Source of the DNA: Betaproteobacteria bacterium UBA931
GTDB lineage: Bacteria > Pseudomonadota > Gammaproteobacteria > Burkholderiales > Casimicrobiaceae
NCBI GenBank assembly: GCA_002293615.1
Contig: DBDN01000081.1
Span: forward strand, 7,929 to 19,931
DNA length: 12,003 bases
Direction of reading: 5' to 3'
In this document: positions 6,554 to 12,003 of the stretch, piece after piece
Position numbering within the stretch: position 1 is the stretch's first letter
How the letters are laid out: each line of letters begins with the position of its first letter
Notes under the pieces: generated by a model
Seen by the model: only the letters and a program-made list of their open reading frames with translations
Databases searched by the model: none
What the model was told of the DNA's origin: nothing
Translations under genes and position numbers: made by a program

Positions 6554-7741
6554 TTAAATATAACAGTTAGTACATGTTGTGTTGCGCACAATTGAATGAT
6601 ACAAACTCGTAAGATTTTTTGCCATCGCATTTAGAGTATGAGGTAACGCTGTATTTCGGGCATCTTCTTTTAGTTTATCTCGAGCAGTCGGCGACGAGAT
6701 CTGCATCAGCCATGAGGCGAGCGCTGCGCGGTAACCGTTAACATTGAGCGCGTCGATTACCCAGTTTTTTTGGTGGTGCGTTAGCCATTCTGCGGCGCCG
6801 CAAGTTGGGCTGGTAAAAAGGGGTAGGCCGCAGGAGAGTGCCTCGATGCAAGCATTGGGAAAAGGATCATAAAGCGTTGGCAGGATAAAAGCATCTGCGG
6901 CGCCATAAATTGGGCGAACGTCGGGTACGCTGCCTAAAAAGTGTACACGCCCGGAGACGCCAAGCTCATTGGCATGATGTTTGTAATGTGCGCAATGTTT
7001 GTCATGACCGGCAACGACGAGATAAATAGAGGGATGCGCTTGTAATGCCTGCAATGCTGTGAGCAATCCTTTACGTTTAAATCCGGAGCCAACGAATGCC
7101 AGCAGAGGGGCGTCTTCCGGGATTTGCCATGCTTGGCGTTGCTGCTTACGGTATCGAAAAGACAGTTCCGGAGAAAAAGCATCGGTATCAATACCGTTGT
7201 AAATTACCGCCAGTTTGTGTTCGGAAACACCAAAGCGGCGGGCGATATCGTCACGTACCAATCGGGAATTGCAGATCACGCAACGCAGCGCAGGATGCGC
7301 GAACATCCGGCGTTCCATGGCGCAGACAAAACGATGGTAAGGCGTAAAACGCGTGACAAAACGCTGAAGTGGATGTTGCGTTTTGGCGTATTGCTCCAGC
7401 CAAGTCGCGTGCACACCGTCGCCGGCACGGAAAATGGCGGCTCCTGGAATGCGTTCGTGGCTTTGCAGAAGCGTGTAATCACCGCGGATATTTTGTACGG
7501 CGCGCATGAATGAATAATCGCGCCAGGTGCGCCCCAGATAAAAAGGGTCAAGGCGACGCCATTGCCAGTGTGTCGGTGATTCTGCCGCAGACGGCCAGTC
7601 ACGCGCAAGCAACGAAATCGAAACCATGTTTTCTTCGGCAAGCGCGTCGAGCGCTCGCGCGACAAAACGCTCCGCGCCACCATACGGGTTGTAGCGCTGC
7701 CGCGCAATCGCCAGACGAATCGCGTTATCCGGTCTACTCAT
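6554..7741 (-). CDS. GT4-family glycosyltransferase, WaaG-like
   Basis: A predicted retaining, nucleotide-sugar-dependent GT-B glycosyltransferase, probably acting at the cytoplasmic face of the inner membrane in LPS core or other surface glycan assembly. It has 395 residues. The N-terminal Rossmann half carries the glycine-rich NPYGGAERF acceptor/donor loop (18-26). The C-terminal half has YNGIDTDAF (181-189), FVGSGFKRKG with the basic phosphate-binding residues (216-225) and YDPFPNACIEALSCGLP (291-307). In the last, the E-x7-E motif reads Asp292-x7-Glu300, so the first glutamate is replaced by aspartate. Layout and motifs resemble WaaG (LPS glucosyltransferase I), but sugar and acceptor cannot be fixed from sequence. 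It starts six bases after the upstream transporter gene ends, so the two probably share a transcript. The last 20 codons are AT-rich and end in an unusual TTCTNCYI. Confidence 0.88.
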   Translation of the reverse strand: MSRPDNAIRLAIARQRYNPYGGAERFVARALDALAEENMVSISLLARDWPSAAESPTHWQWRRLDPFYLGRTWRDYSFMRAVQNIRGDYTLLQSHERIPGAAIFRAGDGVHATWLEQYAKTQHPLQRFVTRFTPYHRFVCAMERRMFAHPALRCVICNSRLVRDDIARRFGVSEHKLAVIYNGIDTDAFSPELSFRYRKQQRQAWQIPEDAPLLAFVGSGFKRKGLLTALQALQAHPSIYLVVAGHDKHCAHYKHHANELGVSGRVHFLGSVPDVRPIYGAADAFILPTLYDPFPNACIEALSCGLPLFTSPTCGAAEWLTHHQKNWVIDALNVNGYRAALASWLMQISSPTARDKLKEDARNTALPHTLNAMAKNLTSLYHSIVRNTTCTNCYI

Positions 7742-7747
7742 GACTTT

Positions 7748-8308
7748 TCAGCGAGAAAGGGGATGCGCTTCCCGGACAATCGGGATAAGCAATCGAAACG
7801 GAAGCAACAGCAACAGCGCCATGACGAGCTTAAACGCAAGATCGCCGAGCGCCAGTGTGAACCAAGGTAACCCGGTGCCGACAAACGCGCAGGTGAAGAA
7901 TATGGCGGTATCGAGTACAGAAGCAAAGACGGACGCAACCAGCGGCGCTCGCCACCAACTTTGCCGGCGCAGAAGATTGAAGATCGAGATATCGAGCATC
8001 TGTGAACAGAGAAAGGCCAATCCGGAAGCCGCAGCGATGCGTACGGGTGAAATCATGGCGGAAACAATGATTGCCAACGCAAAACCGAACCAGGCGACGC
8101 GCCGCGCCGCGTGCGGGCCGGCGCGACGGTTGGTCAGTTCTGAAATGAGAAATGCTACGGGATAAGTAAACGCGCCCCATGTCAACCAGTCGTTGATTGT
8201 GATTTGCACCAGCCAGTTTGAAGCGACGATGACAACCACCATCGCCAGCATGGCAGGCCACAGACGCCAGAACGGTTGGCGTATAAAATCATGGAGTTGT
8301 GAATTCAT
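7748..8308 (-). CDS. VUT family (YhhQ-type) queuosine precursor transporter
   Basis: An integral inner-membrane protein of the COG1738/DUF165 (VUT) family; E. coli YhhQ imports queuosine precursors such as 7-cyano-7-deazaguanine or 7-aminomethyl-7-deazaguanine for tRNA modification. It has 186 residues and about six hydrophobic segments (roughly 17-37, 44-60, 72-90, 92-113, 122-145, 150-175). Family signatures seen are GAFTYPVAFLISELTNRRAG (45-64), SQMLDISIFNLLRR (102-115) and SVLDTAIFF (130-138). It is short by comparison with the roughly 220 residues of YhhQ but not obviously truncated. The glycosyltransferase gene follows after six bases; no functional link between the two is known to me. 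Family is secure; substrate is inferred from characterised relatives. Confidence 0.88.
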   Translation of the reverse strand: MNSQLHDFIRQPFWRLWPAMLAMVVVIVASNWLVQITINDWLTWGAFTYPVAFLISELTNRRAGPHAARRVAWFGFALAIIVSAMISPVRIAAASGLAFLCSQMLDISIFNLLRRQSWWRAPLVASVFASVLDTAIFFTCAFVGTGLPWFTLALGDLAFKLVMALLLLLPFRLLIPIVREAHPLSR

Positions 8309-8310
8309 GG

Positions 8311-8324
8311 AAAAACATGTTTTT
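8311..8324. repeat. 14-base perfect palindrome before the VUT gene
   Basis: AAAAACATGTTTTT reads the same on both strands and lies between the putative -10 and the start codon of the transporter gene, a place where a repressor could bind. It may equally be chance symmetry in AT-rich DNA. Confidence 0.5.
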
Positions 8325-8328
8325 TTGC

Positions 8329-8334
8329 ATTATA
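8329..8334 (-). promoter_or_regulatory. Possible -10 element for the VUT-glycosyltransferase unit
   Basis: A perfect TATAAT on the minus strand, 20 bases before the transporter ATG. The region 16-18 bases further upstream is a run of T and A (TTATTT-like) with no clear -35, so this is a partial promoter match only. Confidence 0.4.
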
Positions 8335-8373
8335 TAACGCGCAGTTGTGAAAAATAAAAAAACACCGCGAGAT

Positions 8374-8396
8374 TCATCCACAGATTTTGTGGATAA
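8374..8396. promoter_or_regulatory. Inverted pair of DnaA-box-like sequences
   Basis: TGTGGATAA at 8388-8396 is, on the minus strand, the exact DnaA box TTATCCACA. Five bases to its left lies TCATCCACA (8374-8382), a one-mismatch box in the opposite orientation. Together they form an inverted repeat ATCCACA-GATTT-TGTGGAT. With only two boxes and no dnaA, dnaN or AT-rich unwinding element nearby, this is not an origin; a DnaA-responsive site upstream of the transporter promoter is possible. Sequence match is certain, function is inference. Confidence 0.5.
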
Positions 8397-8400
8397 CCAT

Positions 8401-8450
8401 GTGCAATGAAACGGCAAAGGACGCCTTATGGTTGTTTGCCGTGATCGCAC
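8401..8450. repeat. Inverted-repeat hairpin of about 50 bases
   Basis: ACGGCAAA (8411-8418) and TTTGCCGT (8435-8442) are perfect 8-base complements with a 16-base loop. Outside them GTGC (8401-8404) and GCAC (8447-8450) can pair across a small internal loop. A further TTTGCCGT copy occurs at 8480-8487. There is no T run after it. It could be an RNA or DNA secondary structure of unknown role. Confidence 0.4.
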
Positions 8451-8459
8451 AAAGTTTGG

Positions 8460-8471
8460 TCAATTAATTGA
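8460..8471. repeat. 12-base perfect palindrome
   Basis: TCAATTAATTGA is fully self-complementary and lies in the same gene-free spacer (8309-8562) as the DnaA boxes. It may be a binding site for a dimeric regulator or chance; no gene start is adjacent. Confidence 0.35.
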
Positions 8472-8562
8472 AACGGGATTTTGCCGTTGACAAGGAAAAA
8501 TTTTTCTGCCGACAAAGCATTGCTTGCCCGAAATTTTTTAATCAAAGAACAAGCCGGGGCAA

Positions 8563-9048
8563 TCACTTTTTCTTCTTTTTGATTTTAATCAGGTAACCGC
8601 GGCATTTTTTGCTGCCGCAGCGGCAAACATAATCTTCGCGTTCCTTTTTAGTCAGCTTGCCGTCTACGGAAAGCTTGTAGTCGTACGAAATTTCGTCGCC
8701 CTTCTTGATTTTTTTGATCGCCTGAATAAAGACGTGTCCATTTTCGTCCTCAAAAGATTCGGCGTTCGGTTTGCACGAATGGTTGATCCAGCGTGCAGCG
8801 TTACCTCGGATACCGCCGTCAATCACGCGTCCGTCGGAAAGTTCGAAGAAAAAGGTATGCGCCGGATTATCCGGATCGCTGGGCGGTAACTCAAGCGCTT
8901 CTTCCCAGGTCATGCGCTTGCCTTTGTATTCGATAATGGTCGCCCCTTTTTTTATTTTGGTCGCGGCAAAAACACCACGGCCATGAATTGGGGAACTACG
9001 CACGACATAAAGTTTGCTTGTTTTTTTCTTTTTGACGGTTTTGCTCAT
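8563..9048 (-). CDS. SET-domain protein, putative lysine methyltransferase
   Basis: A 161-residue protein with a complete SET plus post-SET fold. These enzymes transfer methyl groups from S-adenosylmethionine to lysine side chains; the bacterial substrate is unknown. Seen in order: lysine-rich start (VKKKK), SPIHGRGVFA (19-28) opening the SET core, NHSCKPN (89-95), which helps form the SAM pocket, GDEISYDY (117-124) with the catalytic-site tyrosines, and the post-SET CRCGSKKC (Cys142, Cys144, Cys149), expected to bind zinc together with Cys92. It ends in KIKKKKK. The frame is open upstream to 9249, but the added 67 residues are unlike any SET protein and overlap the divergent gene, so ATG 9048 is preferred. 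No good Shine-Dalgarno sequence was found. It may act on ribosomal or nucleoid proteins, but that is speculation. Confidence 0.9.
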   Translation of the reverse strand: MSKTVKKKKTSKLYVVRSSPIHGRGVFAATKIKKGATIIEYKGKRMTWEEALELPPSDPDNPAHTFFFELSDGRVIDGGIRGNAARWINHSCKPNAESFEDENGHVFIQAIKKIKKGDEISYDYKLSVDGKLTKKEREDYVCRCGSKKCRGYLIKIKKKKK

Positions 9049-9069
9049 AAAGTGGTAAGACAGAATAAT
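9041..9069 (+). promoter_or_regulatory. Weak candidate promoter for the AddB-like gene
   Basis: TTGCTC (9041-9046) and AATAAT (9064-9069) are 17 bases apart, in the short divergent spacer between the SET gene and the AddB-like gene. Each hexamer differs from consensus at one to three positions. Transcription would start near 9077, just after the alternative ATG 9076, which favours translation from 9118. Confidence 0.25.
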
Positions 9070-9117
9070 ATTGAAATGAGACAATACCACGTTATCAATG
9101 TTCATAGTCAAGCGTCG

Positions 9118-11817
9118 ATGGGGCTGAGTCGTTTTTCCGCAAAGATTCTGGATGCATTTGATGCCGGTTGGCAGGTAGTGACGCCGAACAATCGCTTGGC
9201 GCGGCAATTGGCGCGTGCCTACGAAATGCGGCAACGCACGCAGTCGCAAAAGATATGGGCGGCTCCCACTGTGTTGCCATGGTCGGCGTTTATCGATGTG
9301 CTATGGCAAAGGCTTTCGGATCGCGCCGCTTTACCGTTGCGTATTCGGCAGCAGGCGGCACTTTTGCTTTGGACGCGCATGACGGCGGAAGATCAGGGGC
9401 CGGTTTCATTGCTGGCACCGGAACGGGCGGCACGATTGGCGCAGGATGCCTGGCGTTTGCTGCATGAATGGCGCCATGCCGATGAAAAAACGCCTTGGCG
9501 GCGCTGGGTTGGCCATGAAACGTATGATGTCCATTGTTTTTGCCGCTGGGCCGAGAAATATCGGCAGTTGCTGCAAGAGAAAAATTTGGTTGACGACGCG
9601 CTTGTTCCGGAGTTTCTGGAAACGCATGCATCGCTGTTGGTTGATGAAAATACGCCGCCGCTCCTTCTGGCAGGATTCATCGAGTTGGCACCGGATGTGT
9701 TGCGTGTCACGGAGGCACTGCGCGCTGCCGGATTGTGTATTCACACGGGCGATACGCTTGACGCACCTGTTTCGGAAAAGATCAGCCGTTTTGCCGCACG
9801 CGAACAGCGCGATGAGTGGCGGCAGGCGTTAAGCTGGGCCTGGCAGCGGCGCGAACAAGGGCAAATGGCGATCATTATTCCCGATCTTGCCCACTGCGTT
9901 GACGATGTGCGTCGTTGCGTTGAAGAAATCATTCCGCAAAAATCGTACTGTAATATTTCGCTCGGCGAAACGTTGGATCGCCGAGCGCTGGTGCGCAGCG
10001 CGCTCGATCTTTTGCGCTTGTATCATGGGACACTGTCGGTGGGAAAAGTGTCATCATTGCTCCAGTCGCCGTATTTGCCCGGCGATATCCGTTTACAGGC
10101 GGCGCGCGCGGGATTGGCGAGAAAATGGTTAAAAGAAGGGCGGCGCGAGCTGTCGTTTACCGATGTCGTCACAAGCTTGCGCGAAGCGGACGGCGCGTTG
10201 CATCAATCCTGGAGGGAGGTCGAACGGAAAGCGCGGCGTAAGGAAATGCTGCCGGAGAAAGCGTCGGCGGATATGTGGCCGCGGTATTTATACGAATTCT
10301 GGCAGGCGCTCGGCTGGCCGGGTGCGCGTAGCTTGGACAGCGCCGCGCATCAGCTTTTTCAGGAGTGGCGGCAATGTGTGGAATCGCTGATTTTTCTTGA
10401 CCCGTTGGCAAGCGGATTAAGAGGAGAATTTAAACGCGGCGAAATAATGGATGTCTTAACGCGGCAGGCCGAAACGGAAGTATTCCAGCCGCAGGATCCG
10501 GGCGCGTCGATTCATATCATGGGGGCGCTGGAAGCGAGCGGCCTGCCGTTTGACGCATTATGGATCAGTGGGCTTGACGCGCAATCTTGGCCGTCGGCCA
10601 TTGTGTCGCATCCGTTATTGCCGTTATCTTGGCAGCGTAAACAAGGCATGCGTCGCGCTGACCTAGAGCTTAATCGCCGGTTTTGTGAAACGATGCAAGA
10701 GCAATGGTGCCATGCTGCGCCGCAAGTTGTGATGAGTTATGCGCAACAGCTGGAGGGCGAGCTTTCCCTTCCTGCTGCGCTCATGCGCGACTTACCCGCG
10801 CATGAGCCGGATTATCCGTTACTGGAAACGCGAGCGGCGCGGACGACATTCAAAACAACGGAGAAAATTGCGGACGATCAGGCGCCGCCGATTGATTGGG
10901 GCAATCATATCGCTGCGGAACACATCAGCCATGGCAGCACAGTGATTGGTTATCAGAGCGATTGTCCTTTCAAGGCGTTTTCCTGTGCGCGCTTGCGGAT
11001 CAACGAATGGCCGCAGGCGGATGACGGGCTCAGCGCTGCCGAACACGGGATATTGGTGCATGCAACGCTGCAACATTTATGGGCGGCATTGAAAACGCAA
11101 AAGCAATTGTTGTCGTTAAGCAGTGATGAACTGAACGCGGTTATTGAACAGGCGTATCGGGAAGCGTGTTCCGCGCTGGATGCTCAACGTTGGGCACAAT
11201 TACCCAAACCGATTGCGGATGTTGCGCGTATGCGCGTGATGACATTGGTTCAAGAATGGTGCGCGCTGGAGAAAGCGCGAACGCCGTTTGTCGTTCGGCA
11301 GTTTGAAGAGCGCGTTCAATTGACGCTATCCGGCTTGACTTTTGACCTGAAAATCGACCGTGTTGATCAATTGGTAGGCGATGATCAAAGCGTAAATGTG
11401 GCGATTATCGATTATAAAACCGGAAAAGCGGGCACTACTCAAAAATGGTTTGATGAGCGCCCGGCCAATATTCAAATCGGGCTTTACGCGTTGGCGTTAC
11501 AGCAGGAGGAACCGTCATTATCGATTGCCGCATTGGCTTACGCGCAGGTTCGCAGCGGAGAAATGCAATGGGTCGGCGCACAGGAGCATGACGATATTCC
11601 CGGTCTGACCAATATTGATTCGTTTAACATGGGCAGCTTGAGACAGGCACAGGAAAGATGGCAAATGATTTTTACTTCGTTAACGGAGGCATTTGTGCGC
11701 GGCGACGCGCGTGTTGCGCCGCGAGAAAAGAAGGTATGCCAATATTGCCATGTACAACCGTTTTGCCGCATCAAAACGGTTCGCGATTTTGATGGAGAGG
11801 AAAATGACGAGGTGTAG
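9118..11817 (+). CDS. AddB-like PD-(D/E)XK nuclease, DNA repair protein
   Basis: Predicted nuclease subunit of a two-protein helicase-nuclease that would process double-strand DNA ends for recombination. It has 899 residues and resembles the roughly 900-residue 'probable DNA repair protein' family related to AddB (TIGR03623, as I recall). The N-terminal WQVVTPNNRLARQLA (18-32) sits where AddB proteins have a helicase-like P loop, but no GxGKT is present. The middle has GLPFDALWISGLDAQSWP. The C-terminal nuclease shows a first iron-sulfur cysteine (Cys616), GILVHATLQHLW (His648), Asp747, IIDYKTG (Asp765, Lys767), NIQIGLYALAL and CQYCHVQPFC (Cys874, 877, 883), so both catalytic and Fe-S sites look intact. 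The frame is open to ATG 8983, which lies inside the SET gene; 9076 is an alternative start, and none has a good ribosome-binding site. Overlaps the downstream helicase gene by 14 bases. Confidence 0.9.
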   Translation: MGLSRFSAKILDAFDAGWQVVTPNNRLARQLARAYEMRQRTQSQKIWAAPTVLPWSAFIDVLWQRLSDRAALPLRIRQQAALLLWTRMTAEDQGPVSLLAPERAARLAQDAWRLLHEWRHADEKTPWRRWVGHETYDVHCFCRWAEKYRQLLQEKNLVDDALVPEFLETHASLLVDENTPPLLLAGFIELAPDVLRVTEALRAAGLCIHTGDTLDAPVSEKISRFAAREQRDEWRQALSWAWQRREQGQMAIIIPDLAHCVDDVRRCVEEIIPQKSYCNISLGETLDRRALVRSALDLLRLYHGTLSVGKVSSLLQSPYLPGDIRLQAARAGLARKWLKEGRRELSFTDVVTSLREADGALHQSWREVERKARRKEMLPEKASADMWPRYLYEFWQALGWPGARSLDSAAHQLFQEWRQCVESLIFLDPLASGLRGEFKRGEIMDVLTRQAETEVFQPQDPGASIHIMGALEASGLPFDALWISGLDAQSWPSAIVSHPLLPLSWQRKQGMRRADLELNRRFCETMQEQWCHAAPQVVMSYAQQLEGELSLPAALMRDLPAHEPDYPLLETRAARTTFKTTEKIADDQAPPIDWGNHIAAEHISHGSTVIGYQSDCPFKAFSCARLRINEWPQADDGLSAAEHGILVHATLQHLWAALKTQKQLLSLSSDELNAVIEQAYREACSALDAQRWAQLPKPIADVARMRVMTLVQEWCALEKARTPFVVRQFEERVQLTLSGLTFDLKIDRVDQLVGDDQSVNVAIIDYKTGKAGTTQKWFDERPANIQIGLYALALQQEEPSLSIAALAYAQVRSGEMQWVGAQEHDDIPGLTNIDSFNMGSLRQAQERWQMIFTSLTEAFVRGDARVAPREKKVCQYCHVQPFCRIKTVRDFDGEENDEV

Positions 11818-12003
11818 CGTTTTACCCGATAACGACTCTCTTCGTCTTGAAGACGAGCGGGCGCGCCGGGAGGCGCTCGACGTCACACGCTCGTTGCTGG
11901 TGCAGGCGCCCGCAGGCTCGGGGAAAACCGGCTTGTTGATTCAGCGTTATCTCGCGTTGCTGGCGTGTGTACAAAAGCCGGAACATATTCTAGCGATGAC
12001 GTT
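11804..12003 (+). CDS. UvrD/AddA-like helicase, N-terminal part
   Basis: The first 66 codons of a gene that runs off the right edge. The ATG at 11804 lies inside the end of the AddB-like gene in another frame, overlapping it by 14 bases, and is preceded by a strong GGAGAGG at 11795-11801. The protein shows RREALDVTRSLLVQAPAGSG, then KTGLLIQRYLALLA. The Walker A loop APAGSGKT is at residues 35-42, and HILAMTF-type sequence starts the next motif (Ia), as in UvrD, RecB and AddA superfamily 1 helicases. Order and overlap with the AddB-like nuclease point to the motor subunit of the same complex with coupled translation. Whether it carries a C-terminal nuclease domain cannot be seen. Confidence 0.9.
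   Translation, partial: MTRCSVLPDNDSLRLEDERARREALDVTRSLLVQAPAGSGKTGLLIQRYLALLACVQKPEHILAMT

Noticed and set aside
7276..7707. Long alternative-frame ORFs inside the glycosyltransferase, rnr, hemN and AddB-like genes
   Set aside because: They overlap strongly conserved genes in other frames and have no recognisable motifs.
8374..8396. Replication origin
   Set aside because: Only two DnaA boxes, no DnaA or replication genes and no clear unwinding region nearby.
8399..8467. 22-codon ORF beginning MCNETAKD
   Set aside because: Too short, no proper ribosome-binding site, and the bases are better explained by the inverted repeat.
8487..8515. Plus-strand promoter beginning with a perfect TTGACA
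   Set aside because: No acceptable -10 at 16-18 bases and it would point into the SET gene in antisense.
8983..9117. Start of the AddB-like gene at 8983
   Set aside because: It lies inside the divergent SET gene and leaves no room for promoters; the extra residues are not family-like.
9049..9249. 67-residue N-terminal extension of the SET protein
   Set aside because: It is antisense to the conserved start of the AddB-like gene and shows no SET-related sequence.

Overview
The window looks like a chromosomal segment of a Gram-negative proteobacterium, most probably a betaproteobacterium. The clearest pointer is the pair at the right end, an AddB-like 'probable DNA repair protein' followed by an overlapping UvrD-type helicase. 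A lipid-anchored protein with a typical lipobox, a WaaG-like glycosyltransferase and HemN also fit. Taxon is inferred from gene content only; no rRNA or other marker is present.

Left part (1-1300): the 5' end of a TSUP (TauE/SafE-type) permease gene runs off the left edge on the minus strand. After about 230 bases with no supported gene comes a self-contained unit: a near-consensus sigma70 promoter, an AT-rich gene for a lipoprotein of unknown function, and a strong intrinsic terminator. This unit is the best candidate here for recently acquired or lineage-specific DNA.

Middle (1300-6550): rnr (RNase R) and serB (phosphoserine phosphatase) form a plus-strand pair about 15 bases apart. They converge on hemN (oxygen-independent coproporphyrinogen III oxidase) and a single-domain bacteriohemerythrin, both on the minus strand. 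HemN and an O2-binding hemerythrin side by side suggest life at low or changing oxygen.

Right-middle (6550-9050): on the minus strand, a VUT/YhhQ-type queuosine-precursor transporter and a GT4 glycosyltransferase lie 6 bases apart and probably share a transcript. Upstream of the transporter is about 250 bases of non-coding DNA unusually rich in palindromes, including an inverted pair of DnaA-box sequences, one matching the consensus exactly. Next is a small protein with a complete SET plus post-SET fold, a lysine methyltransferase type better known from eukaryotes.

Right end (9050-12003): divergent from the SET gene, an AddB-like nuclease with PD-(D/E)XK and Fe-S motifs overlaps by 14 bases the start of an AddA-like UvrD helicase, which runs off the right edge. 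Together they would make a two-subunit helicase-nuclease for double-strand break processing.

No mobile element, CRISPR array, tRNA or rRNA was seen. Most genes are conserved housekeeping functions. The less ordinary items are the orphan lipoprotein, the SET protein, the palindrome-rich spacer with DnaA boxes, and two inverted repeats that sit on promoter elements.
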